A stretch of DNA of 5,261 nt from Oscillospiraceae bacterium (GTDB taxonomy: Bacteria > Bacillota > Clostridia > Christensenellales > Aristaeellaceae). The stretch covers positions 1 through 5,261 of the forward strand of contig JAISBH010000178.1 of assembly GCA_031266295.1 (NCBI GenBank), written 5' to 3'. The notes beneath the pieces were generated by a model. It was not told where the DNA came from. It saw nothing but the letters and a program-made list of their open reading frames with translations, and made no database searches. A program made the translations under genes and the position numbers. Below are positions 1-4,922 of the stretch, in pieces (positions within the stretch are counted from its first letter, which is position 1; the number at the start of each line of letters is the position of its first letter).

Positions 1-292
1 GGGGGCGATGAGGGTTGTCGGTTACGATGTGGTTTGCACTTAGGGGAACCGGTTGCGTTCCGGCACAGACTATCCAGGTACAACAGGCAGTCCGAAGCCG
101 ATGGAATGTGTATCACGATGGTCCAGGCGAAGCCTGGTCAGGTTTCGAAAGGGCGGATAGCCCTTCGCAGGGTATCGGGACAGAGTCCCGTAAACCCCCG
201 TTGTACCCCCCATCGGGGGGAAGGTGGGAGTGTTCCCCAACGCATCGTGTTAGTTATCAGCGGTGAAATCGAAGCCCTTACTCCCGCGCCCC
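1..292 (+). ncRNA. Unidentified large structured RNA (or structured leader)
   Basis: By-eye folding gives one coherent structure. A closing helix is built from 2-7/287-292, 9-16/273-280, 18-23/267-272, 24-29/243-248 and 43-49/232-238. Enclosed hairpins are 58-64/97-106 (with an inner 68-71/89-92 helix), 123-128/132-137 (GAA loop), 146-154/160-167 (GGATA loop), 176-181/185-190 (AGA loop) and 206-211/215-220 (six G-C pairs, ATC loop). Several pairs are G-U on this strand (10-279, 15-274, 21-269, 57-107), which would be A-C mismatches on the other strand and so favour + orientation. Short ORFs here have no recognisable protein character. I do not see the diagnostic cores of tmRNA, RNase P RNA or SRP RNA. 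The 5' end may lie outside the window and no promoter is visible. The family is unknown to me; covariation has not been tested. Confidence 0.5.
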
Positions 293-346
293 GCTATTAA
301 AAATGCCAAAAAGGAATAATCATCTCTCATCATAGTGGCGGGGCGC
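286..346 (+). promoter_or_regulatory. Alternative hairpin competing with the RNA closing stem
   Basis: Positions 286-299 pair with 333-346 in a 14-bp stem. It has nine consecutive Watson-Crick pairs, mostly G-C (286-294/338-346), followed by five pairs of which two are G-U. The A-rich loop at 300-332 contains AAAAAGGAATAA. The same 287-292 bases also close the upstream RNA with 2-7, so both helices cannot form together. No U-run follows the stem (the next bases are TAGTAACTT), so it does not look like an ordinary intrinsic terminator. It could be a conformational switch, an RNA 3'-end stabiliser or a processing hairpin. Confidence 0.4.
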
Positions 347-468
347 TAGTAACTTAAAGCGCATTCGGTTCGCAAACCGAACAGCGTCCCGCCGCAGCGG
401 ACAGCCGAGTATTACATAATGCTGGTCTGCACATGCATCTGCGCAACAATTCCAAATTTAAAATTGCC
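300..468 (+). other. Non-coding spacer between RNA and yqeK relic
   Basis: No credible gene was found here. The stretch holds the 3' arm of the alternative hairpin, an adjacent pair of short hairpins (364-402), and an A/T-richer section from about 411 to 464 that contrasts with the GC-rich coding DNA downstream. A reading frame opens with ATG at 433 and runs into the yqeK gene, but it has no Shine-Dalgarno site and an atypical composition. The segment just upstream of 469 may be a more degraded part of the yqeK relic; the resemblance is too weak to call. Confidence 0.5.
364..402 (+). other. Two adjacent hairpins with identical CGCA loops
   Basis: The first is a perfect 7-bp stem, TTCGGTT (364-370) with AACCGAA (375-381), closing loop CGCA. 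Four bases later 389-392 pairs with 397-400 (CCGC/GCGG) around the same CGCA loop. It extends to 386-387/401-402 across one bulged C. Neither is followed by a T-run. They could belong to the 3' part of the upstream RNA or be a protein-binding tandem in the yqeK leader; the function is unknown. Confidence 0.45.
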
Positions 469-485
469 GACATCCGTGTTATACT
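457..485 (+). promoter_or_regulatory. Candidate promoter for yqeK-rsfS
   Basis: TTTAAA (457-462, four of six matches to the -35 consensus) and TATACT (480-485, five of six to the -10) are separated by 17 nt. A TG at 477-478 makes an extended -10. Transcription would begin near 492, giving a leader of about 58 nt before the start codon at 550. The -10 lies inside the yqeK relic, so it may have arisen by decay of former coding sequence. Read-through from the upstream RNA locus is an alternative. Confidence 0.4.
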
Positions 486-522
486 GATTGACAATATTGA
501 GGACTGCCGCGCGGCACATCCG
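469..522 (+). pseudogene. Relic of a second yqeK 3' region
   Basis: This 54-nt segment aligns without gaps to 1099-1152 inside the intact yqeK, with about 35 of 54 bases identical and the last 24 nearly so. Translated in the same frame it reads DIRVILIDNIEDCRAAHP, against DTAVYLADKIEDGRAAYP in the gene (11 of 18 identical). That is the conserved YqeK segment containing the final metal-binding Asp. The relic runs directly into the duplicated rsfS leader, the order expected for yqeK followed by rsfS. At the join the copy has lost the 168 bp that separate two ATCCG sequences in the intact locus. It is interpreted as the left-hand remnant of a tandem duplication. Confidence 0.7.
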
Positions 523-605
523 CCGACCGCAAACAAGGGGAGTGAACGTATGGGCGCATACGCGACGACGTTGACCCAAAGGATTGCCCGATACCTGAAC
601 GACAA
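518..605 (+). repeat. Duplicated rsfS leader and first codons, copy A
   Basis: These 88 nt match 1316-1404 with about nine substitutions, all transitions, and one single-base gap. The repeat includes the Shine-Dalgarno run AGGGGAG (536-542), a 7-nt spacer, the start codon at 550 and about 18 codons. Identity stops abruptly after GACAA (601-605). From there the sequence continues as NadD-like coding DNA instead of rsfS. This copy therefore supplies translation initiation for the yqeK gene. Confidence 0.9.
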
Positions 606-1311
606 CGCCGATTTGCCCGGCATATCCTCGACTGAATTGCGTGCGCGTGTCCACATCGGCTTGTCCGTCGAGGCGTATGTGCCCGCCATTGTTCAAGATT
701 ACATCGACCGCGAGCGGCTATACAGCCCTCCACCGACGTTGCCGCGCGCCGATATGGTAATGATTCTCAAGGAAACACTTTCACCGCAACAATTCAAACA
801 CTCTCTGTCGGTCGAGCGCAAGGCTGCCGAGCTGGCGCGCATCCATAATATCCCTCAAGATAAGGCCGCGCTTGCAGGATTGTTACACGATTGCGCGAAA
901 TACTTATCACTGGAAGATATGCGCGCGGAAGCCACTCGGCTTGGAGTCGAGACTGACGCTGGACGCTGGGACGGCGCCGAGCTGCTGCACTCGATAGTCG
1001 GCGCGGCAATGCTGCGCGAGCGCTTCGGCGTGACCGACCCGGACATATTGAGCGCCGTACGGTGGCACAATACTGGTCGCGCTGGTATGTCCGCGCTGGA
1101 TACGGCAGTGTATCTGGCCGATAAGATCGAGGACGGCCGCGCGGCGTATCCGGGTTTGGACGACGTGCGCGCGCTGGCCGAAACCGATCTTGTAAGAGCC
1201 GCGATATTGAGTATGCGCGGCAATGTCGGGTACATCGCCGCGCGCGGGCTTACGCTGCATCCGGACACGCAGGACGCGCTGTCGTATCTGGGTTCGATCG
1301 CCCGGCCGTGA
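550..1311 (+). CDS. yqeK: YqeK-type HD phosphohydrolase with NadD-tail/RsfS-start N-terminus
   Basis: This is a 253-residue protein. Residues about 68-253 form a full-length YqeK domain, a metal-dependent HD hydrolase of the family shown to split Ap4A symmetrically to ADP in the cytoplasm. Visible metal ligands are H84, H113-D114, H147, H173 and D191. The segments LLHDCAK and LADKIEDGRAAYPG are characteristic. Residues about 22-58 (ISSTELRAR, then YVP, then a YIDRERLY end) match the C-terminal tail of NadD, nicotinate-nucleotide adenylyltransferase. NadD's N-terminal catalytic part is absent. Residues 1-19 repeat the start of RsfS. The start at 550 is chosen for AGGGGAG with 7-nt spacing; the in-frame ATG at 433 has no such site. 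YqeK alone is usually about 190 residues, so the extra 65 are chimeric. It probably shares a transcript with rsfS. Confidence 0.9.
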   Translation: MGAYATTLTQRIARYLNDNADLPGISSTELRARVHIGLSVEAYVPAIVQDYIDRERLYSPPPTLPRADMVMILKETLSPQQFKHSLSVERKAAELARIHNIPQDKAALAGLLHDCAKYLSLEDMRAEATRLGVETDAGRWDGAELLHSIVGAAMLRERFGVTDPDILSAVRWHNTGRAGMSALDTAVYLADKIEDGRAAYPGLDDVRALAETDLVRAAILSMRGNVGYIAARGLTLHPDTQDALSYLGSIARP

Positions 1312-1315
1312 CCAT

Positions 1316-1404
1316 ATCCGCCGACCGCAAACAAAGGGGAGTGAATGTATGGACGCATACGCAATGACATTGACCCAAAGGATCGCCCGGCACCTGGACG
1401 ACAA
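1316..1404 (+). repeat. rsfS leader and first codons, copy B (parental)
   Basis: This is the partner of the repeat at 518-605. It holds the Shine-Dalgarno AGGGGAG (1335-1341), a 7-nt spacer, the rsfS start at 1349 and about 18 codons. It is judged the parental copy because the sequence continues into a normal RsfS domain, whereas copy A breaks off into NadD-like sequence. The two copies encode MDAYAMTLTQRIARHLDDK here and MGAYATTLTQRIARYLNDN in copy A. Confidence 0.9.
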
Positions 1405-1708
1405 GCGCGCTGAGGACATCACTGCGCTGGACGTCACGCACCTTACGATCATCGCGGACGCGATGGTTATCGCCTCGGCGCGTTCCGCGCTGGCCGTGCG
1501 CGCGCTGTACGAGTCGCTCACTGAGGCACTGGAAGCAGAGGGCATCGTTCCGCGCCGTAAGGAAGGCGCCGCCGAGGGACGCTGGATCGTCGCGGATTTC
1601 GGGCACGTGATCGTTCACCTGTTCCACGAGCAGGAACGGGCGTATTACAACCTGGAACGGTTGTGGGCGGACGGAACAAATAAGCTTGAGATAGATTTAT
1701 CCGATTAA
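1349..1708 (+). CDS. rsfS: Ribosomal silencing factor RsfS (Iojap/YbeB family)
   Basis: This is a 119-residue cytoplasmic protein of usual family length. RsfS binds ribosomal protein uL14 on the large subunit and blocks joining of the subunits when nutrients are short. Family hallmarks are DDKRAEDITALDV (17-29), IADAMVIASA (35-44), EGRWIVADFGHVIVHLFHE (76-94) and YYNLERLW (99-106). The common CSGNS-type turn is replaced by ASARS, a mild divergence. The start at 1349 follows AGGGGAG by 7 nt; a longer in-frame start at 1223 would overlap yqeK and read unlike the family. It lies 37 nt after the yqeK stop with no clear promoter between them, so the two are probably co-transcribed. yqeK-rsfS adjacency, normally with nadD just upstream, is common in Gram-positive bacteria. 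Confidence 0.95.
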   Translation: MDAYAMTLTQRIARHLDDKRAEDITALDVTHLTIIADAMVIASARSALAVRALYESLTEALEAEGIVPRRKEGAAEGRWIVADFGHVIVHLFHEQERAYYNLERLWADGTNKLEIDLSD

Positions 1709-1734
1709 CCGCTGCGTGAATTATGGAACCTGTG

Positions 1735-1783
1735 TGAACTGCGCTGAACTGTTGAAAACCGCCGCGCCCGCGCTTGTCCGGAC
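1735..1783 (+). promoter_or_regulatory. Possible operator elements upstream of pgk
   Basis: TGAACTG occurs at 1735-1741 and again at 1745-1751, a 10-nt period that puts both on one DNA face. Downstream, GTCCGGAC (1776-1783) is a perfect 8-bp palindrome overlapping the -35 box of the pgk promoter. Either could bind a regulator of glycolytic genes. No known binding consensus is recognised and short repeats like these can arise by chance. Confidence 0.25.
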
Positions 1784-1802
1784 GCTTCTTACCTGTTATA
1801 AT
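1774..1802 (+). promoter_or_regulatory. Strong vegetative promoter for pgk-tpiA
   Basis: TTGTCC (1774-1779) and a perfect TATAAT (1797-1802) are separated by exactly 17 nt. A TG at 1794-1795 adds an extended -10. Transcription should start near 1809, giving a leader of roughly 40 nt with the Shine-Dalgarno at 1834-1840. It lies in the 140-nt gap after rsfS, so the glycolytic genes form their own transcription unit. I see no clear terminator for rsfS in the gap. Confidence 0.8.
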
Positions 1803-1848
1803 CAGTGTGTTGCGCTGAATTTTACAAGGGCTTAAAGGAGTGTGCGAT

Positions 1849-3039
1849 ATGAACAAAATGACGATCGAGGACGTCTCCTGGGAAGGCAAAAAGGCGCTGG
1901 TGCGCTGCGATTTCAACGTGCCTCAGGATGAAAAGGGCCGCATCACTGACGATACGCGCATCACGGCGGCGCTGCCGACCATTGAATACCTGCTGGATCA
2001 CGGCGCCAAGCTGATACTGTGCTCCCACCTGGGACGCCCGAAGGGGAAGGTCGATCCGAAATACTCGCTCGCGCCTGTCGCGACGCGCATTACCCAGCTG
2101 CTGGGCAAGACGGTTCCGCTGGCGTCCGACGTAGTCGGCCCGTCCGCAAAGGAGCTGGCCGCGAACCTTAAGAACGGCGAGGCTATACTGCTGGAGAACC
2201 TGCGCTTCCACGCCGAGGAGGAGAAGAACGTCCCCGAGTTTGCCAAGGAACTGGCGGATCTGGCTGAGATATACGTCAACGACGCTTTCGGCACCGCTCA
2301 TCGTGCGCACGCTTCGACAGAAGGCGTTACCCGTTACCTAAAGCCCGCCGTCGCCGGTTTCCTGATCAAGAAGGAACTGGATGTGATGGGCAAGGCGCTC
2401 GAGAATCCGGAGCATCCGTTCGTCGCTATACTGGGTGGTAAGAAGGTATCCGACAAGATCGGCGTAATTCGCAACCTGCTGGACAAGGTGGACGTACTCT
2501 TGATCGGCGGCGGCATGGCCTATACATTCCAGAAGGCGCTGGGCGGCAAGATCGGCAAGTCGCTGCTTGAGGAGGATAAGGTTGAACTGGCGCGCGAATT
2601 GATGGAGAAGGCCGCGCATAACGGCGTGCGGCTCGTGCTGCCTATCGACAACGAGGCGGCCAGCGAATTCAGCAACGACGCTTTGCATATAACAGTGCAC
2701 TCACATGACATCCCGGATGGATTCGAGGGCATGGACATAGGCCCGAAGACCCGAGTGATATTCGCCGCCGAGATCAGTCGCGCGAAGACGGTCGTATGGA
2801 ATGGGCCGATGGGCGTGTTCGAGTTTGATACCTTCGCGGCGGGCACGCGCGAGATAGCACGCGCTATAGCGGACTGCACCGGCGTGACGATCGTTGGCGG
2901 CGGCGACAGCGCGGCGGCGGTAGAACAGATGGGCTTCGCGAAGAAGATCACCCACATCTCTACCGGCGGCGGCGCGTCGCTGGAGTTCCTCGAGGGTATC
3001 GAACTGCCCGGCGTAGCCGCGCTGACCAACAAGGAGTAA
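1849..3039 (+). CDS. pgk: Phosphoglycerate kinase
   Basis: This is a 396-residue cytoplasmic enzyme of standard length. It transfers the phosphate of 1,3-bisphosphoglycerate to ADP, making ATP and 3-phosphoglycerate in glycolysis. Signatures in order are RCDFNVP (19-25) and SHLGRPKG (59-66), the substrate-binding N-lobe; ENLRF (116-120); NDAFGTAHRAHAS (144-156); GGKKVSDKI (196-204); WNGPMGVFE (317-325); and the nucleotide-binding GGGDS (350-354) with STGGGASLEF (371-380). No key motif is missing. The ATG at 1849 is chosen because AAAGGAG (1834-1840) lies 8 nt before it; a GTG at 1840 sits inside that site and an ATG at 1858 lies too far. It is first gene of an operon with tpiA. No gapA, gpm or eno is in view. 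Confidence 0.97.
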   Translation: MNKMTIEDVSWEGKKALVRCDFNVPQDEKGRITDDTRITAALPTIEYLLDHGAKLILCSHLGRPKGKVDPKYSLAPVATRITQLLGKTVPLASDVVGPSAKELAANLKNGEAILLENLRFHAEEEKNVPEFAKELADLAEIYVNDAFGTAHRAHASTEGVTRYLKPAVAGFLIKKELDVMGKALENPEHPFVAILGGKKVSDKIGVIRNLLDKVDVLLIGGGMAYTFQKALGGKIGKSLLEEDKVELARELMEKAAHNGVRLVLPIDNEAASEFSNDALHITVHSHDIPDGFEGMDIGPKTRVIFAAEISRAKTVVWNGPMGVFEFDTFAAGTREIARAIADCTGVTIVGGGDSAAAVEQMGFAKKITHISTGGGASLEFLEGIELPGVAALTNKE

Positions 3040-3042
3040 TCC

Positions 3043-3795
3043 GTGCGCAAGAAACTGATAGCCGGGAACTGGAAGATGAATAACACGCCCGCCGAGGCTA
3101 AGGCGCTGATAAACTCCGCGCTGCCGCTGCTCAAGGGCGCGGCGTGCGATGTTGCCATGTGTGTGCCGGCGGTGGACTTGGCGATAGCGAGCGAGCTTCT
3201 TAGCGGCAGCGGCGTTATGCTGGGCGCGCAGAATATGCACTGGGCATCGGCGGGCGCTTACACCGGCGAGTTGTCGGCGGCGATGCTGCTGGCCGTCGGC
3301 GCGTCATGCGTCATATTGGGACACAGCGAGCGCCGTCAATACTTCGCCGAAACGGATGAGACGGTTGGTAAGAAAACCCGCGCCGCGCTCGCGGCGGGAT
3401 TGCTGCCCGTCGTGTGCGTCGGCGAACTCAAAGAGGAACGCCTTGGCGGCCAGACCGATAAGGTCGTCACGCGGCAGACGCGCGTCGCGCTCGATGGCCT
3501 TACATCCGAACAGACCATAAGTCTCGTCGTCGCCTATGAACCGGTGTGGGCGATTGGGACGGGCTTAGTCGCCACTGACGAACAGGCGAACGAGACTATC
3601 GGCGTAATCCGCAGCGTTATAAAGGATATGTTCGGCGAATCGACGGCAAACGCGGTTCGCATCCTCTACGGCGGCAGTATGAACGCCGCCAATGCGGCGG
3701 GACTCCTTGCGCAGCCTGAGATCGACGGCGGGCTGATCGGCGGCGCAAGCCTCAAGGCGAATGATTTCGCGGCGATCGTTAAAGCGGCGTCATAG
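3043..3795 (+). CDS. tpiA: Triosephosphate isomerase
   Basis: This is a 250-residue TIM-barrel enzyme that interconverts dihydroxyacetone phosphate and glyceraldehyde 3-phosphate. Active-site residues are all visible: N9 and K11 in AGNWKMN, H94 and E96 in ILGHSERR, and catalytic E166 in AYEPVWAIGTG, the start of the mobile loop 6. The phosphate-binding YGGSM and GGLIGGASL follow. Loop 6 continues as LVAT where many bacteria have a K after GTG; this is tolerated in the family. Translation starts at a GTG only 3 nt after the pgk stop. Its Shine-Dalgarno, AAGGAG (3031-3036), is made from the last codons of pgk, so translation of the two is probably coupled. Confidence 0.97.
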   Translation: MRKKLIAGNWKMNNTPAEAKALINSALPLLKGAACDVAMCVPAVDLAIASELLSGSGVMLGAQNMHWASAGAYTGELSAAMLLAVGASCVILGHSERRQYFAETDETVGKKTRAALAAGLLPVVCVGELKEERLGGQTDKVVTRQTRVALDGLTSEQTISLVVAYEPVWAIGTGLVATDEQANETIGVIRSVIKDMFGESTANAVRILYGGSMNAANAAGLLAQPEIDGGLIGGASLKANDFAAIVKAAS

Positions 3796-3805
3796 CGGCG
3801 TCATA
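3784..3805 (+). repeat. 11-bp perfect tandem repeat across the tpiA stop
   Basis: GCGGCGTCATA occurs twice in direct succession, at 3784-3794 and 3795-3805. The TAG stop of tpiA (3793-3795) spans the join. With one unit the reading frame would instead end in TAA after the same final Ser, so the duplication is neutral for the protein. It is probably a slippage duplication. Confidence 0.85.
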
Positions 3806-3832
3806 ATACCGACACGGACGCCCATATATTAT

Positions 3833-3876
3833 CAGCCGTCAAGGGCAGAACGGATACCGTCCGATCTTGACGGCTG
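3833..3876 (+). terminator. 11-bp inverted repeat after tpiA (terminator or operator)
   Basis: CAGCCGTCAAG (3833-3843) is perfectly complementary to CTTGACGGCTG (3866-3876). The 22-nt loop contains an inner ACGG-ATA-CCGT hairpin (3850-3860). The place, 37 nt after the tpiA stop, suits a terminator. However, the following bases are TAACTCATTG with no U-run, so it would be an atypical or factor-assisted one. The right arm carries a TTGACG that could be a -35 box, so an operator role is also possible. Confidence 0.45.
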
Positions 3877-3896
3877 TAACTCATTGTCGCTGTAAC
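3868..3896 (+). promoter_or_regulatory. Candidate promoter for the dehydrogenase gene
   Basis: TTGACG (3868-3873, five of six to -35 consensus) and TGTAAC (3891-3896, four of six to -10) are 17 nt apart, giving a start near 3903. An alternative is TTGTCG (3884-3889) with TATTGA (3906-3911), 16 nt apart, which would leave only a very short leader. Neither is strong. Expression by read-through from pgk-tpiA cannot be excluded. Confidence 0.3.
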
Positions 3897-3924
3897 ACCA
3901 ATATTTATTGAATCGAGGGCGAAC

Positions 3925-4890
3925 ATGCCGCAATACATCGCGCTGCGCGACACGCCGTTCACAACTGAGCAAGACGAGGCGCTTGCCTCAATCATCAGGT
4001 CTGGCGGTTACGAACCTATATTCATGGCCGGGGATGAAACGCCGAACGGATTCCCTTGGGATGAATGCGTAGCCCTGATGGGCGCGTTTTCAAAGGACTG
4101 CATATCAATGATGCCCCGTCTGCGCTGGATCCAGATGGCGTGGGCGGGCGTGGACTCGTTGCGCGGCGCGGTGTATCCCGGCCCGGATACCGTGCTGTGC
4201 AATGCGTCGGGTGGCTATGGCCCCGTGATAGCGGAGTATCTGCTGGGCGCGGCGCTGATGCTGCTGCACAATTTCGACGCGTATATACGGGCGCAAGGCC
4301 GCAGGGAGTGGGAGCGGATCGGTGTAACGCGCTCGCTGTACGGCGGCACGGTTGTGGTGATCGGGCTGGGCGATATAGGCGGGCGGTTCGCGCGCTACGC
4401 TAAGGCGCTGGGCGCGACCGTGCTGGGGGTTCGTCGTACGAGGAACGCGCCGCCGGAGGGCGTCGACGAGTTGATACCATATGGGCAACTGATAGACGCG
4501 CTGCCCCGCGCTGACGTTGTGGCGATGACGCTGCCCGCCACGGATGAAACCGCCGGATTGTTCAGCGCGAGGCACGTCGCCGCGATGAAGCCAGACGCGG
4601 TATTCCTCAACACCGGTCGCGGCGTTACGGTCGACGAGGACGCACTGATACGCGCGCTGAGTTCGCGTTCGATAGCGGGCGCGGTGTTGGACGTCGTTCG
4701 AACGGAGCCGCTGCCGCGCGATAATCCGTTGTGGACGTTGGACAACGTGGTGATAACGCCGCACATTTCAGGACGCATGGATGATCCGACGAACGCGATG
4801 CTGATATACCAGATATTTGAGGATAACCTGCAACGATTCCTCAATGGGCAGCCGCTACGCAACGTAGTGGATCGCGCGCGCGGGTATTGA
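3925..4890 (+). CDS. D-2-hydroxyacid dehydrogenase family oxidoreductase
   Basis: This is a 321-residue cytoplasmic NAD(P)-dependent enzyme that should reduce a 2-keto acid to a D-2-hydroxy acid, or the reverse. The Rossmann domain has GLGDIGG (147-153). The catalytic triad is R232 in NTGRG, E261 in RTEPLP and H280 in TPHISG. A divergent N-terminal half (about 1-100) and the C-terminal helix make up the substrate domain. The end of the second Rossmann strand reads VRRTRN (169-174), with Arg where NAD-specific members have an acidic residue, suggesting NADP(H). The substrate cannot be told from sequence; glyoxylate/hydroxypyruvate reductase-like enzymes are one possibility. No C-terminal ACT domain is attached, so it is not a typical regulated SerA. 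The start at 3925 follows GAGGG (3915-3919) by 5 nt. Confidence 0.9.
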   Translation: MPQYIALRDTPFTTEQDEALASIIRSGGYEPIFMAGDETPNGFPWDECVALMGAFSKDCISMMPRLRWIQMAWAGVDSLRGAVYPGPDTVLCNASGGYGPVIAEYLLGAALMLLHNFDAYIRAQGRREWERIGVTRSLYGGTVVVIGLGDIGGRFARYAKALGATVLGVRRTRNAPPEGVDELIPYGQLIDALPRADVVAMTLPATDETAGLFSARHVAAMKPDAVFLNTGRGVTVDEDALIRALSSRSIAGAVLDVVRTEPLPRDNPLWTLDNVVITPHISGRMDDPTNAMLIYQIFEDNLQRFLNGQPLRNVVDRARGY

Positions 4891-4922
4891 CGTGCGTATT
4901 AATGAATCCGGAGGCGCCGACA

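Noticed and set aside
64..92. ACAGACT with AGTCC, resembling the P7 core of a group I intron
   Set aside because: Spacing is too short and the other conserved core elements are not present.
123..164. GGTCAGG followed by a small hairpin, resembling the SRP RNA tip
   Set aside because: The conserved GNRA-type tip and AGCAG strand are missing and the surrounding architecture does not fit small or large SRP RNA.
1..292. tmRNA or RNase P RNA
   Set aside because: There is no tRNA-like 3' end, CCA or tag frame for tmRNA, and no GAGGAAAGTCC-type core for RNase P.
15..300. Two overlapping + strand reading frames of 83 and 88 codons
   Set aside because: No Shine-Dalgarno sites, no recognisable protein motifs, and the region is dominated by inverted repeats that fit RNA folding.
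286..346. Intrinsic terminator
   Set aside because: The stem is strong but the loop is 33 nt and the stem is followed by TAGTAACTT, not a U-run.
488..493. Perfect TTGACA -35 box
   Set aside because: No acceptable -10 lies 15 to 19 nt downstream.
433..549. Longer start for the yqeK gene at 433
   Set aside because: There is no ribosome binding site before 433, and 469-522 is a gene relic; the start at 550 has an ideal site that matches that of rsfS.
1223..1348. Longer N-terminus for rsfS
   Set aside because: It overlaps yqeK in another frame, is Arg-rich and unlike the family, and lacks a suitable ribosome binding site.
1822..3240. Long minus-strand reading frames opposite pgk and tpiA
   Set aside because: They mirror the GC-rich codon pattern of well-identified + strand genes and have no recognisable motifs.
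4105..4862. Long minus-strand reading frames opposite the dehydrogenase
   Set aside because: They are shadow frames of a clear dehydrogenase gene, with compositions typical of antisense translation.
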